Below, one piece after another: positions 18,750-26,991 of a stretch of 64,000 nt of DNA. How positions within the stretch are numbered: the stretch's first letter is position 1; every line of letters begins with the position of its first letter. The DNA comes from Chloroflexota bacterium (lineage in GTDB: Bacteria > Chloroflexota > Limnocylindria > QHBO01). The notes beneath the pieces are model-generated. The model worked only from the letters and a program-made list of their open reading frames with translations. It did no database searches and was not told the origin of the DNA. The stretch covers positions 620,001 through 684,000 of the forward strand of contig JAILWI010000001.1 in assembly GCA_025699005.1 (NCBI GenBank), in the 5' to 3' direction. A program made the position numbers and the translations under genes.

Positions 18750-19511
18750 ATGGATCTCGGCCTCCGCTACCGCGTCGTGCTCATCACTGGGGCGGGTGGT
18801 GGCATCGGGCCGACGCTCGCCGAAGCCTTCGGTGCCGAGGGCGCAAGCGTGGCGCTCCACGTGCGCGACGCGACCGCGAAGGGTCGCGCCCACGAGATCG
18901 CCGATGCGATCGCCGCGAGCGGCGGCCGGGCCGCGGTCGTCGGTGCGGACCTCCGCTCGACGGACGAGGTCGATGCCATGGTCGGCGACATCGGGCGCCA
19001 GCTGGGCTCGGTCGCCGTTCTCGTCAACGCGACGTCCGCGTTCCGCACCGAGGCAATCGCCGACATCGACGATGACAGCTGGGACGGCATGATTGGCGAC
19101 ATGCTGGGCGCGACGTTCCGCGTCAGCCGCGCCGTGGCGCCGGGGATGCGCGAGGCAGGTTGGGGCCGAATCGTCAGCTTCGCATCTCGTTCCGGGATCG
19201 CCGGTGTCGGAAAGGCGAGCCACTATGCGGCGGCCAAGGCGGGCGTCATCGGCCTCACCGCGGCACTGGCCAAGGAGCTCGGTCCCGATGGCATCCTCGT
19301 GAATGCGATCGCTCCGACGCAGATCCTCACGACCCGGGGCGGCGAGCCATCGATCCCCGACGAGCGCGCCGAGAAGATGGCGAAGTCGATCCCGCTGCGG
19401 CGGCTGGCGACGCCGGACGACGTCGCGCCGCTCGTCGTGTGGCTCGGCTCTGACGCGAACCGCTACGTCAGCGGCGAGACGATCTCGTTCACCGGCGGCG
19501 CGCGCAGCTAG
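18750..19511 (+). CDS. Short-chain dehydrogenase/reductase
   Basis: 253 aa SDR of the classical type using NAD(P)H. It has the TGAGGGIGPTL cofactor loop (TGxxxGIG), NATSAF where NNAG is usual, catalytic Ser in SFASRSG, and YAAAK (Tyr and Lys at about 155/159). The C-terminal FTGGARS resembles FabG-like proteins. The ATG at 18750 has TATCCT seven bases upstream; the track starts 36 codons too early inside the kinase gene. Substrate unknown. It overlaps the convergent cupin gene by 4 nt. Confidence 0.93.
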   Translation: MDLGLRYRVVLITGAGGGIGPTLAEAFGAEGASVALHVRDATAKGRAHEIADAIAASGGRAAVVGADLRSTDEVDAMVGDIGRQLGSVAVLVNATSAFRTEAIADIDDDSWDGMIGDMLGATFRVSRAVAPGMREAGWGRIVSFASRSGIAGVGKASHYAAAKAGVIGLTAALAKELGPDGILVNAIAPTQILTTRGGEPSIPDERAEKMAKSIPLRRLATPDDVAPLVVWLGSDANRYVSGETISFTGGARS

Positions 19512-19894
19512 CCCTCGACCTCGCTTCGGCGCTCCATGGCGTGGCGCGGTGCCTCGTGGACCGCGGTCTGGCGCAGCGGTCCGTCCCCGGTGCTCGTGAA
19601 GGAGTGCCAGGCGTTCGGCGGCACGATGACGACGTCCCCGGCGACCGCGGCGAACGACTCGTCGTCGACGAGGTACGTCCCCTGGCCGTCGTGGAGCACG
19701 AAGTACTCGGCATAGGGGTGGCGGTGCGGCGGCGGACCGGCACCCGGCGGGACCTGCGAGTGGTACGCCGAGGTCCGGAGGCCGTGGCGCTCGCCCTCCA
19801 GGTAGCGGACCCCGCCACCCGCGCGGGTCACCTCGATGTCGAGCAGCTCGAGCTCCGAGCTCGAGACGTGGGCAGGCCGGATCTGTCGCGACAT
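19508..19894 (-). CDS. Cupin domain protein
   Basis: 128 aa single cupin. Motif 1 is PPPHRHPYAEYFVLHDGQG and motif 2 is AGDVVIVPPNAWHSFTS, giving a complete 3-His/1-Glu metal site. I use the ATG at 19894 (MSRQIRPAHVS) rather than the track's upstream 19924. The function is probably a small metalloenzyme or sugar-nucleotide isomerase-like protein; no substrate can be assigned. Confidence 0.85.
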   Translation of the reverse strand: MSRQIRPAHVSSSELELLDIEVTRAGGGVRYLEGERHGLRTSAYHSQVPPGAGPPPHRHPYAEYFVLHDGQGTYLVDDESFAAVAGDVVIVPPNAWHSFTSTGDGPLRQTAVHEAPRHAMERRSEVEG

Positions 19895-19986
19895 TCGGCA
19901 GCAACCTCGTTCATGGCAGGTCACACCACGAGGAATCGCGGGCGTGCGATGCGCACTCTAGCGCGCGAGCCGCGGACGCAGCCTCG

Positions 19987-20727
19987 TCAGGGAGCCGCGA
20001 ACGTGAATGCGTCGAAGACGATCTCCACCGGCCGGCCATCGGTCGGCGCTGCGCCCCGGAAGAGCCACAGGTTGATGCGGGGCTGCTCGCCGCCGGGAAT
20101 CGGCACGTCGGTCCCGGTGTAGGTGTACGACGCGAGGACGGTCCCGTCGGCACGCCGGCTGATGAAGTCGACCCGCCCCGGTGCCCAGGTGAACGAGTGG
20201 ACGGTGTTCGTGAGACCGGCCGGCTGGGCCCAGCGATGGTCGTGGTCCGGTGCGTCCCACGGCTGAACCACGTACTGCGCGTTCGTCGGATCGGCGGCGT
20301 TGCCCCAGCGGGCGAACTCGATGTCGATCTCGCGATGGGCGTACGCCGGGTCGTCGTTCCAGGTGAACATGCCGATCACCACGTTCGGGTCGACGTCCGG
20401 TGCCGAGCGAATGGTCCACGTGTAGGTGCCGTACGCGAGGCTCGCGTCGGCGATGACCTCGGCAACCGTCCACTTCTTCCCGGACCGACTGATCGACATG
20501 CGCAGGTCATCGTTCGCGACGTCGACCGATACGTTCGACGCGCTGAAGAAGTTGGGACCCGGGCCGATCTTGCGGTTGTGCTCCTTCACCTGCCAGGTGA
20601 ACCCGGACCATTCGATCGTGGTCGGGCCGGACGGAGCGGGGCGTGCCGCGGACACCGGGATCGGCAGCGAGGTGAGCAGGAGCGCCGCGGTGAGGATGGC
20701 GAAGGTACGGTGGGTTCGTGTCGGCAT
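19987..20727 (-). CDS. Secreted GH16-like glycoside hydrolase
   Basis: 246 aa. A signal peptide (residues 1-28, MPTRTHRTFAILTAALLLTSLPIPVSAA) is followed by a beta-jelly-roll domain with EIDIEFARWG near residue 130, which matches the GH16 catalytic signature E-x-D-x-x-E of laminarinases and related beta-glucanases. YTWTIRSAPDVDPNVVIGMFTWNDD and the HSFTWAPGRVDFI strand also fit the fold. GH16 enzymes usually cleave beta-1,3 or 1,4 glucans outside the cell. The track's 20823 start is rejected in favour of the ATG that begins the signal peptide. Confidence 0.82.
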   Translation of the reverse strand: MPTRTHRTFAILTAALLLTSLPIPVSAARPAPSGPTTIEWSGFTWQVKEHNRKIGPGPNFFSASNVSVDVANDDLRMSISRSGKKWTVAEVIADASLAYGTYTWTIRSAPDVDPNVVIGMFTWNDDPAYAHREIDIEFARWGNAADPTNAQYVVQPWDAPDHDHRWAQPAGLTNTVHSFTWAPGRVDFISRRADGTVLASYTYTGTDVPIPGGEQPRINLWLFRGAAPTDGRPVEIVFDAFTFAAP

Positions 20728-20885
20728 TCGGGCAGTACGTTCGTACGGGTCGCGCCGTAGGCTGCAGCACCGGACCTGTTCCTGTCCAGACCCGTCAGCG
20801 ACGGATGAGTTGCCCGGTGGCACCGCGGCAGCCGTGGCGCAGCCTCACTCGATGCGGCGGAGCTGCCGACTCTAGACTTCGTGCC

Positions 20886-21482
20886 ATGGCCCGTGACCTG
20901 GCTGGCGCTCCCTGCCGCATCGTGCTCATCGGCATGATGGGCAGCGGAAAGTCCACCATCGGACGACTGCTCGCCGATGCGACCGGATGGCCGTATCTCG
21001 ACAACGACGAGCTCGTCCGCCGAGCACAGGGCGCGACCGCGCGCCAGATCGCGGCCCGAGACGGCGAGGAAGACCTTCGGGCGGCGGAGTCGGCTGCGCT
21101 CGCCATCGGCCTCGAGGCCGATGAGCCGTGCGTGGTGGGTGTCGCCGCGGGAACCGTGCTCGACGAAGCGGATCGCCGGCGAATGCGCGATGCGGCCATC
21201 GTCGTGTGGCTGGACGCCGATCCGGCAACGCTGGCGCGTCGCGCTGCCGGCAGCAGGCACCGGCCGTGGCTCGACGGCGACGCCGAGACGTGGATGCGCC
21301 GCACTCTCGACGAGCGCCTGCCGCTCTACCGCTCGGTGGCGGACATCCATGTCGATACCGGCTCCAACACCCCGCAGGCATCCGTCGATGCCATGCTCGA
21401 CGCGCTCGACGCGCGCTCGGCCTGCCGGCGACACGGCCGCGCATCCAGGAGCGCCGACACCCAGCAGGAGGCAACCCCGTGA
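20886..21482 (+). CDS. Shikimate kinase-like P-loop kinase
   Basis: 198 aa. Walker A is GMMGSGKST near residue 17, followed by LDNDE (the DxD shikimate contact), LRAAES (the Arg/Glu pair) and RHRPWLDG plus RLPLYRSVADIHVDT near the C-terminus, all shikimate-kinase features. However the GGG substrate loop reads VAAGTVLD and there are no other aro genes here, so the substrate may not be shikimate. The last 30 residues are disordered and overlap the next gene by GTGA. TAGACT sits seven bases before the ATG. Confidence 0.8.
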   Translation: MARDLAGAPCRIVLIGMMGSGKSTIGRLLADATGWPYLDNDELVRRAQGATARQIAARDGEEDLRAAESAALAIGLEADEPCVVGVAAGTVLDEADRRRMRDAAIVVWLDADPATLARRAAGSRHRPWLDGDAETWMRRTLDERLPLYRSVADIHVDTGSNTPQASVDAMLDALDARSACRRHGRASRSADTQQEATP

Positions 21483-21847
21483 GAATCGCCCGCCAGTCCG
21501 AGACCCCACTCGAGCCGATGGCGACCGACACGTTCAGCGGCACGGTCCGGCGACGGGACCTGGGCACGATCGGCACGCCGCAGGGAGCGGCGTTGGCCGT
21601 CACGTTCAGCGACGGTGCCCGCACCCACTGGCACCGGCATACCGGCGGCCAGCTCATCCACGTCGTCGAGGGGGCCGGTCGGGTGGGAACACGCGACGGT
21701 ACGACGGAGGAGATCGGCCCGGGTGACCTCGTCGAGACCCCGCCCGACGAGGAGCATTGGCACGGCGCGGCCCCCGGGGCGTCGATGACCCACGTTGCGC
21801 TGAGCTTCGGTGAGACCCTCTGGGGCGACCCGGTCGAAGGCGACTGA
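21479..21847 (+). CDS. Cupin domain protein coupled to the kinase-like gene
   Basis: 122 aa, with a GTG start overlapping the kinase stop (GTGA). Cupin motifs are THWHRHTGGQLIHVVEGAGRV and GPGDLVETPPDEEHWHGAAPG, a full metal site. It resembles the YhhW/carboxymuconolactone-type small cupins often linked to detoxification. The overlap means it is translationally coupled to the shikimate-kinase-like protein, so they probably share a pathway. Confidence 0.85.
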   Translation: MRIARQSETPLEPMATDTFSGTVRRRDLGTIGTPQGAALAVTFSDGARTHWHRHTGGQLIHVVEGAGRVGTRDGTTEEIGPGDLVETPPDEEHWHGAAPGASMTHVALSFGETLWGDPVEGD

Positions 21848-21854
21848 CCGGGCC

Positions 21855-22868
21855 GTGCCGTTTCCGCGGCGCCTCCCCGGAACGGGGGAGCCGGCATACG
21901 AGCCACCCGACCGCGCGATGCTCGATGTGGCGGTCCGATGGCTGGCGCGCATCGACCCCGGGCGACTGCGCGACCGCGTCGCCGCGCTCCCGGGTCCGAG
22001 GAATCGGTCGGATGCACCGGTCGCGATGCGGGCGACGGATCGCCTGCTGGAGCGGTCGTGGCGTGCGGCGGGGTGGCGGATCGGCCGGCAGCGCGTGCAG
22101 CCTGGTGGATTGAACATCGTCGCCGTCCGCGAAGGCCGAGAGGCGCCGAACGAGGCGATCGTGGTCGTCGCCCACCATGACACCGTCCCGGGTTCGCCGG
22201 GTGCCGACGACAACGGAGCGGGGCTGGCCGTGCTCCTCGAGCTCGCGGAGCAGCTCGGCGGGGAGCGGCACCGTCGGACCCTGATCCTCGCGGCACCCGA
22301 CTACGAGGAGATCGGTCTCGTCGGGTCACGACCGCTCGCCCGATGGCTGCGCGCCACGTACCAGGTTCGTGCCGCGATCGTGTTCGACCCGATCGGCTTC
22401 ATGGACCCGCGGCCCGGGGCTCAGCAGGTGCCGGCCGGCATCGGCATGCTCTATCCCGATCAGCTCGCGCGCCTCGACCGACGAGAGCGTCGCGGGGACA
22501 CCGTCGTGGCGATCTACCGGCGTCGATCGCTCGACGTGGCGCGGGCGTGGGCCACGTCGCTGGCCGCCACGCTCGACCCCGACCGCATCATCCTCCTGCG
22601 CGATCCGCTCGACCTGCCGGTCGTCGGGCCGATGCTCATGGCCGTGCCGCTCGCCCGTCACTTCTCACGCAGCGACCACGTGCGGCTGTGGCAGGCCGGC
22701 CTGCCCGCGATCCAGGTCACGAACACGGCGAACTTTCGCAACCCGAACTACCACCGTCCGACCGATACGCCCGACACGCTCGACTACGAGACGCTGCGGC
22801 GCGTTGTCGCGGCGACGGCGATGACCGTGGAGCGGCTGGCGGCCGTCGATCCGGTGTCGCACGACTGA
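21855..22868 (+). CDS. M28 family metallopeptidase
   Basis: About 337 aa zinc aminopeptidase-type domain without an obvious signal peptide. Zinc-binding marks are VVAHHDTVPGSPGADDNGAG (His and bridging Asp), the general-base APDYEEIGLVGS (Glu pair), an Asp in IVFDPIG and the final His in NPNYHRPTDTPDTLD. GTG at 21855 is my start, eight bases after the previous stop; an ATG at 21918 is possible. It could hydrolyse a peptide or an acyl-amino acid; its placement after the cupin may be coincidental. Confidence 0.88.
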   Translation: MPFPRRLPGTGEPAYEPPDRAMLDVAVRWLARIDPGRLRDRVAALPGPRNRSDAPVAMRATDRLLERSWRAAGWRIGRQRVQPGGLNIVAVREGREAPNEAIVVVAHHDTVPGSPGADDNGAGLAVLLELAEQLGGERHRRTLILAAPDYEEIGLVGSRPLARWLRATYQVRAAIVFDPIGFMDPRPGAQQVPAGIGMLYPDQLARLDRRERRGDTVVAIYRRRSLDVARAWATSLAATLDPDRIILLRDPLDLPVVGPMLMAVPLARHFSRSDHVRLWQAGLPAIQVTNTANFRNPNYHRPTDTPDTLDYETLRRVVAATAMTVERLAAVDPVSHD

Positions 22869-22919
22869 ACCCGAGCGAGCCCCGGCCGGCGCCGTCGTCG
22901 GGTTGTCTACACTCCGGCC

Positions 22920-23015
22920 ATGGTCCGGTCGGTCGAGATCACGCGCTACATCACGCCGCTGCGGGAAGGCAGCTCGCTGCCCGCGCTCTTCACGACCCTC
23001 GTCCGTCGCCGATGA
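22920..23015 (+). pseudogene. Truncated N-terminus of a HipA-like kinase
   Basis: A 31-residue ORF whose first 24 residues (MVRSVEITRYITPLREGSSLPAL) look like the start of the HipA_2-type kinase family, in which RYVTPLREGGSLPALVEA opens the protein. After that point homology ends and the frame reaches a stop that overlaps the next gene's ATG (ATGA). TACACT lies six bases upstream of the ATG. The piece may be a decayed remnant that now works as a short leader coupled to the downstream gene. Confidence 0.5.
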
Positions 23016-23827
23016 CCCGGCGTCGCTGGCTGCTCATCGCGGCGGTGGCCGGGGTGCTGCTCTTCGGCCTCTCGTTCGTCAACGGCTGGATCTTCCACGA
23101 TCGCGAGCTGCGGGGCGAGGGGTATCGCCAGGTGCAGGTCCTTCTCAGCGCGTGGCGCGGGGTCGCGATGCCGGTCACCTCGACCGCCGCCGTCCTGGCG
23201 CTCCTCGTCGGGGTGGCCGCAGCGATCGACGCACTCGCCCGGCGCCGGCTCCCGGCGTGGGCGCCGGTGGTCGGGTCGGCGCTCGTCATAGGGCTGATCG
23301 CAGCCAGCGCATGGCCGGTGGTGAAGGACGGGCACGCGTCGACGGTCCGGCTCACCGCCTGGTGGCTGCTGCCCCTGGCCCTCGGGCTCGCGCTCGTGCT
23401 CGGCATTGCCGTGCGCGCGGCGTATCGCCCGTCGAGCAGGCTCCTCGGGCTGGCGATGCTCGTGGCTGTCCTCGCGATCCCGGCCGGCGCTGCCGCGCGC
23501 TGGCAGGGGCTGCAGTGGGCCGAGGGCACCGGCCGGCACTGGGAGGTCGGGACCTACACCCGTCCGGCCGTCGGTGGACAGCCGACCGAGACGATGACCC
23601 TCACCGGCGATCGATACCGGATCGCCGATCGCTGGCAGGGCACGTTCGAGAGCAGTGGCTGGACCGTCGTACTCGACGGGGATCCGGCATGCCCCGATGC
23701 CCGCGGCACGTACCACGCCCACGGCGAAAACGAGGAAGACCTGCGATTCGTGATGGTGGTCGATGCCTGCCTCGATGGGGAGCGAGCCGCCGATCTCGAG
23801 ACGGGCATCTGGCTCCGCGACCCGTAG
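23012..23827 (+). CDS. Membrane protein of unknown function
   Basis: 271 aa. It starts at the ATG at 23012, overlapping the HipA-like remnant (ATGA); the long track ORF from 22343 is antisense-like sequence inside the peptidase gene. Four to five hydrophobic segments lie in the first 165 residues, then a C-terminal soluble domain (about 175-271) with paired Cys (DPACPDARGT, VVDACLDGE) that may form a disulphide outside the cell. No family recognised. Confidence 0.8.
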   Translation: MTRRRWLLIAAVAGVLLFGLSFVNGWIFHDRELRGEGYRQVQVLLSAWRGVAMPVTSTAAVLALLVGVAAAIDALARRRLPAWAPVVGSALVIGLIAASAWPVVKDGHASTVRLTAWWLLPLALGLALVLGIAVRAAYRPSSRLLGLAMLVAVLAIPAGAAARWQGLQWAEGTGRHWEVGTYTRPAVGGQPTETMTLTGDRYRIADRWQGTFESSGWTVVLDGDPACPDARGTYHAHGENEEDLRFVMVVDACLDGERAADLETGIWLRDP

Positions 23828-23962
23828 GCGCGCGCTCGGAGCCACGCCGAACCTCCGGTGCGGCGGCGCACCGGCGGTCCTTCTGTGTCAGTTGTCACGC
23901 AAGGTGACGGCCGTATCCTGCACCGGTCCAGAACCCGCGCTTCCACCTTCCAGGGAGTCCGA

Positions 23963-24445
23963 ATGAACCGCCGCAACCGCTTCGCCCTGATCGGCGCCGC
24001 CGCGCTGCTGCTCGTGGCCGCTGGCAGTGCGCTCGCCAACCGCGCCCCCGTGACCGATGACGGGCCCGCGGCGCCCGCATCCAGCCACGAGCCCGACGAT
24101 GGTGAAGGGGTCAAGGAACCGGTCACGGCGGAGGATCTCGCGCACGCTGCCGATCGGCTGACCCTGAGCGAGATCGCGTTCGAGGACGGGCAGCTCGCCG
24201 ACCTCGCGGATCGCTACGGCCTGGGTGGCGCGGTTCGCGTCCTGGCCTGGGCCGAGGAGACCGGTCTCAGCGTCGACGAGATCACGACGATGCGCGACGG
24301 AACGGACTCCGAGCCGCCGATGGGATGGGGTCGCATCGCGAAGGAGCTCGACGTCCATCCCGGCATCGGCAAGGTCATGGGCAACGGCAACGGCCACGGC
24401 CGGGACTCCGCCCCGGGCCAGGAGAAGCAGCAGGCGGACGAGTAG
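23963..24445 (+). CDS. Exported protein of unknown function
   Basis: 160 aa with a signal sequence (MNRRNRFALIGAAALLLVAAGSALA). A short acidic disordered stretch is followed by a helical region (residues 60-120: DLAHAADRLTLSEIAFEDGQLADLADRYG) and a Gly/Asn/His-rich tail GKVMGNGNGHGRD. An AGGGAG ribosome-binding site supports the ATG at 23963; the track's 23858 start is not used. The helical region recalls short repeats found in exported proteins of high-GC soil bacteria, but I cannot name a family. Confidence 0.75.
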   Translation: MNRRNRFALIGAAALLLVAAGSALANRAPVTDDGPAAPASSHEPDDGEGVKEPVTAEDLAHAADRLTLSEIAFEDGQLADLADRYGLGGAVRVLAWAEETGLSVDEITTMRDGTDSEPPMGWGRIAKELDVHPGIGKVMGNGNGHGRDSAPGQEKQQADE

Positions 24446-24451
24446 CGCCCC

Positions 24452-24835
24452 TCAGCTCGTGGCGCGTCCGCGCAGCGAGAAGAGCATTCGAGCCGCGACG
24501 GCCAGGATCAGGAGGGCGAACAGCCGCCGCAGCAGCTCGTCGTCGAGCGAGAGCGCCGTCAGGCTGCCGGCCAGCGCTCCGAGCACGCCCCCGACCGCCA
24601 GCAGGCCGGCGTCCGCCAGCTTGAACCGGCGATGCCGGTAGTGGGTCACGGACCCCAACAGTGCCGATGGGATGATCACCACGAGCGAAGTTCCCTGCGC
24701 CACGTGCTGGTCGAAGCCTGCGAGCAGGACCATGGCCGGCACGATGACGACGCCTCCGCCGATGCCCATGAGCCCGGCAAGGACGCCCGCCCCGAGGCCG
24801 ATGCCGAGCAGCAGGACGATCTCGCCGGGACTCAT
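24452..24835 (-). CDS. Half-size TauE/SafE-type membrane protein (second of pair)
   Basis: 127 aa with four hydrophobic segments. The opening GIGLGAGVLAGLMGIGGGVVIVPAMVLLAG and GTSLVVIIPSALLG match one repeat of the sulphite/organosulphonate exporter TauE/SafE family. Full-length members carry two such repeats in 240-300 aa. Its ATG overlaps the TGA of an equally short homologue (ATGA), so the two halves are probably assembled into one exporter. Confidence 0.85.
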   Translation of the reverse strand: MSPGEIVLLLGIGLGAGVLAGLMGIGGGVVIVPAMVLLAGFDQHVAQGTSLVVIIPSALLGSVTHYRHRRFKLADAGLLAVGGVLGALAGSLTALSLDDELLRRLFALLILAVAARMLFSLRGRATS

Positions 24836-25197
24836 GACAGCAGCATCGCGGCGGCGACCGCGATCATGAGCACGGCAAAGGCGGCCCGCAGCCGATCATC
24901 GCCGACGCGTGGCATGGCCCACGCACCGGCCTGAACGCCGACGATCGAGCCCACCGCCACGACCACGGCGGCCACGAAGTCGACGTTGTCGGCACCGCCG
25001 AACACGACCGCCCCGACGACGGCGATCGGGACGATGGCGGCCAGTGACGACGCGGCGGCGCTCGACTGGACCATGCCGGCCAGCAGGACGAGGGCAGGCA
25101 CGAGAATGATTCCGCCGCCGACGCCGAAGAGCCCGCTCAGGACACCGGCCCCGGCACCGATCGTGACGAGCAGGAGCGGGTTGGCGCGATCGTTCAC
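24832..25197 (-). CDS. Half-size TauE/SafE-type membrane protein (first of pair)
   Basis: 121 aa from a GTG start at 25197, which is 5 nt after the stop of the ABC-2 permease; the track adds 46 unrelated codons. It carries the same GAGAGVLSGLFGVGGGIILVPALVLLAG repeat and four membrane segments. Together with the next gene it would equal one normal TauE/SafE protein. Encoded in the same run as the DrrAB-like exporter. Confidence 0.83.
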   Translation of the reverse strand: MNDRANPLLLVTIGAGAGVLSGLFGVGGGIILVPALVLLAGMVQSSAAASSLAAIVPIAVVGAVVFGGADNVDFVAAVVVAVGSIVGVQAGAWAMPRVGDDRLRAAFAVLMIAVAAAMLLS

Positions 25198-25201
25198 CGC
25201 G

Positions 25202-25972
25202 CTACTGGGTCGTGCGTCGGTTGTAGAGCCAGAGTCCCAGCGGGAACGCCACGACGAGCGTGCCGAGCGACCACAGCACCGCCGGGATCGCCGCCGGGCC
25301 GGGTTCCCCGAACAGCGTGAGACTGCGGACCGCATCGATGACGAGCGTCATCGGCTGGCGATCGGCGAACCATCCGAGCCACTCCGGCATTCGTCGGGTC
25401 TCGACGAATGCGCTGCTCACGAACGTCAGGGGGAAGACCACGGCGAAGATGATCCCCTGCAGAGCCTCGGGCGTGCGTACGAGCGATCCGGCGGCGACGC
25501 CGACCCACGACAGCGCGAAGCCGAAGAGGAGCATGAGGCCGATGGCGGCAACGCTCGCCGCCAGGCCGCCCTCGGGACGGAAGCCGACGAGCAGGCCGAC
25601 CACCCACATGATGCTCACGGCCAGGAGCGCTCGGAACAGGTCGGTGATCGTGCGGCCGGTGAGGACCGACGACTGCGACATCGGCAGCGAGCGGAAGCGG
25701 TCGATCATGCCCTTCTGGAGATCGTTCGCCAGGAGCACGGAGGTGTAGATGCCGGCGAAGGCGATCGTCTGGACGAAGATGCCGGCCATGAGGAAGCTCG
25801 TGTAATCCACGTTCGGGATGACGATCGATCCCCCGAAGACGAGGCTGAACAGGAGCACGAACATGATCGGGCTCAGGGTCACGTCGAGGAGAAGCTCTGG
25901 CGTGCGCTTGATGTGGATGAGGTTGCGGACGACCATCTCCCACGAGTCGCGGATCCACCAGGCAGCGTTCAT
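25202..25972 (-). CDS. ABC-2 exporter permease (DrrB-like)
   Basis: 256 aa, six membrane segments. Typical DrrB features are the amphipathic N-terminus (WWIRDSWEMVVRNLIHIKRTPELL), IMFVLLFSLVFGGSI, and the YTSFLMAGIFVQTIAFAG and GMIDRFRSLPMSQSSVLTGRTI conserved blocks, with a FVSSAFVETRRMPEWLGWFA loop. It overlaps the ATPase gene by 4 nt. Probably exports a hydrophobic antibiotic, drug or lipid. Confidence 0.93.
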   Translation of the reverse strand: MNAAWWIRDSWEMVVRNLIHIKRTPELLLDVTLSPIMFVLLFSLVFGGSIVIPNVDYTSFLMAGIFVQTIAFAGIYTSVLLANDLQKGMIDRFRSLPMSQSSVLTGRTITDLFRALLAVSIMWVVGLLVGFRPEGGLAASVAAIGLMLLFGFALSWVGVAAGSLVRTPEALQGIIFAVVFPLTFVSSAFVETRRMPEWLGWFADRQPMTLVIDAVRSLTLFGEPGPAAIPAVLWSLGTLVVAFPLGLWLYNRRTTQ

Positions 25973-26934
25973 GCCACCACCTCCGCTGGCTCCTCGGCCG
26001 GCCGGCCGGTGAGCGACAGGAACACCTCGTCGAGCGTCGGTCGCCGGAAGCCGATGTCGTCCACGTGCACCCCGGCGGCGTCCAGCTCTCGGATGGCGCG
26101 GGTCAGCACCGCCCCGTGCGATTCGACCGCCACGCTCACCGCGCGCGAGGCATCATCGACCCGGGCGGGGCCCTCGCCGATCGACTCGAGCACGCGGCGC
26201 GCGGGATCGAGCGTCGACTCTTGGCTGATCGTGACCACCAGGCGCTCGCCGCCGACCTGCCGCTTCAGCGCGTCCGCCGTCCCGCGGGCGATCACCCGGC
26301 CATGGTCGATGACGGCGATGTCATCGGCCAGCCGATCGGCCTCCTCGAGATACTGCGTCGTCATGAGCACGGTGGTGCCGCCCCGCGCGAGGCCTGCGAT
26401 GAGGTCCCACATCGACAGCCGCCCCTTCGGGTCGAGCCCGGTCGTCGGCTCGTCGAGGAAGATCACCGGCGGCTCGGCGATCAGCGCCGCGCCGAGGTCG
26501 AGGCGACGTCGCATGCCCCCGGAGTACGTCTTGACCGGACGGTTGGCTGCGTCACCGAGCTCGAATCGCTCGATGAGCGCCGCCGCCCGCTGCTTGGCCA
26601 CCGGCGCCGGCACGCGATAGAGGCGTCCGACCATCTCGAGGTTCTCGCTGCCCGTGAGGAGCTCGTCGAGCGCTGCGTACTGGCCCGCCACCCCGATCCT
26701 GGACCGAACCGCGGCGGGGTCCTTCGTGACGTCGATCCCGGCAACGGTCGCATGACCGGCGTCCGGCCGGATCAGGGTGGTGAGGACACGGACGGCGGTC
26801 GTCTTCCCGGCGCCGTTCGGACCCAGCACGCCGAGGATGGTGCCCTCGGTCGCGTCGAGATCCAGGCCGGCGAGCGCGTGAGTGTCACCGAACGACTTGT
26901 GGAGGCCGACGGCCTCGATCATGGCTCGGGTCAT
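25969..26934 (-). CDS. ABC exporter ATP-binding protein (DrrA-like)
   Basis: 321 aa. Walker A GPNGAGKTT, signature YSGGMRRRLDLGAAL, Walker B VIFLDEPTTGLDP and switch loop LMTTQYLEEADRLAD match the daunorubicin-resistance ATPase type, as does the C-terminal extension (LDEVFLSLTG). First gene of the four-gene exporter run. TAGGCT lies eight bases before the ATG at 26934. Confidence 0.95.
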   Translation of the reverse strand: MTRAMIEAVGLHKSFGDTHALAGLDLDATEGTILGVLGPNGAGKTTAVRVLTTLIRPDAGHATVAGIDVTKDPAAVRSRIGVAGQYAALDELLTGSENLEMVGRLYRVPAPVAKQRAAALIERFELGDAANRPVKTYSGGMRRRLDLGAALIAEPPVIFLDEPTTGLDPKGRLSMWDLIAGLARGGTTVLMTTQYLEEADRLADDIAVIDHGRVIARGTADALKRQVGGERLVVTISQESTLDPARRVLESIGEGPARVDDASRAVSVAVESHGAVLTRAIRELDAAGVHVDDIGFRRPTLDEVFLSLTGRPAEEPAEVVA

Positions 26935-26942
26935 GTGCGGGC

Positions 26943-26948
26943 AGCCTA
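26943..26948 (-). promoter_or_regulatory. -10 box of DrrAB-like operon
   Basis: TAGGCT on the minus strand lies eight bases before the ATG at 26934, fitting leaderless transcription. It is 43 bp from the divergent receiver-domain gene. Confidence 0.45.
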
Positions 26949-26991
26949 CTCGACTTTCTTTTTCGTGGCGGTTCGGTCATTGTGCGACACC

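Noticed and set aside
21855-22868. M28 peptidase as a secreted enzyme
   Set aside because: No signal peptide was seen at either possible start, so I do not call it secreted.
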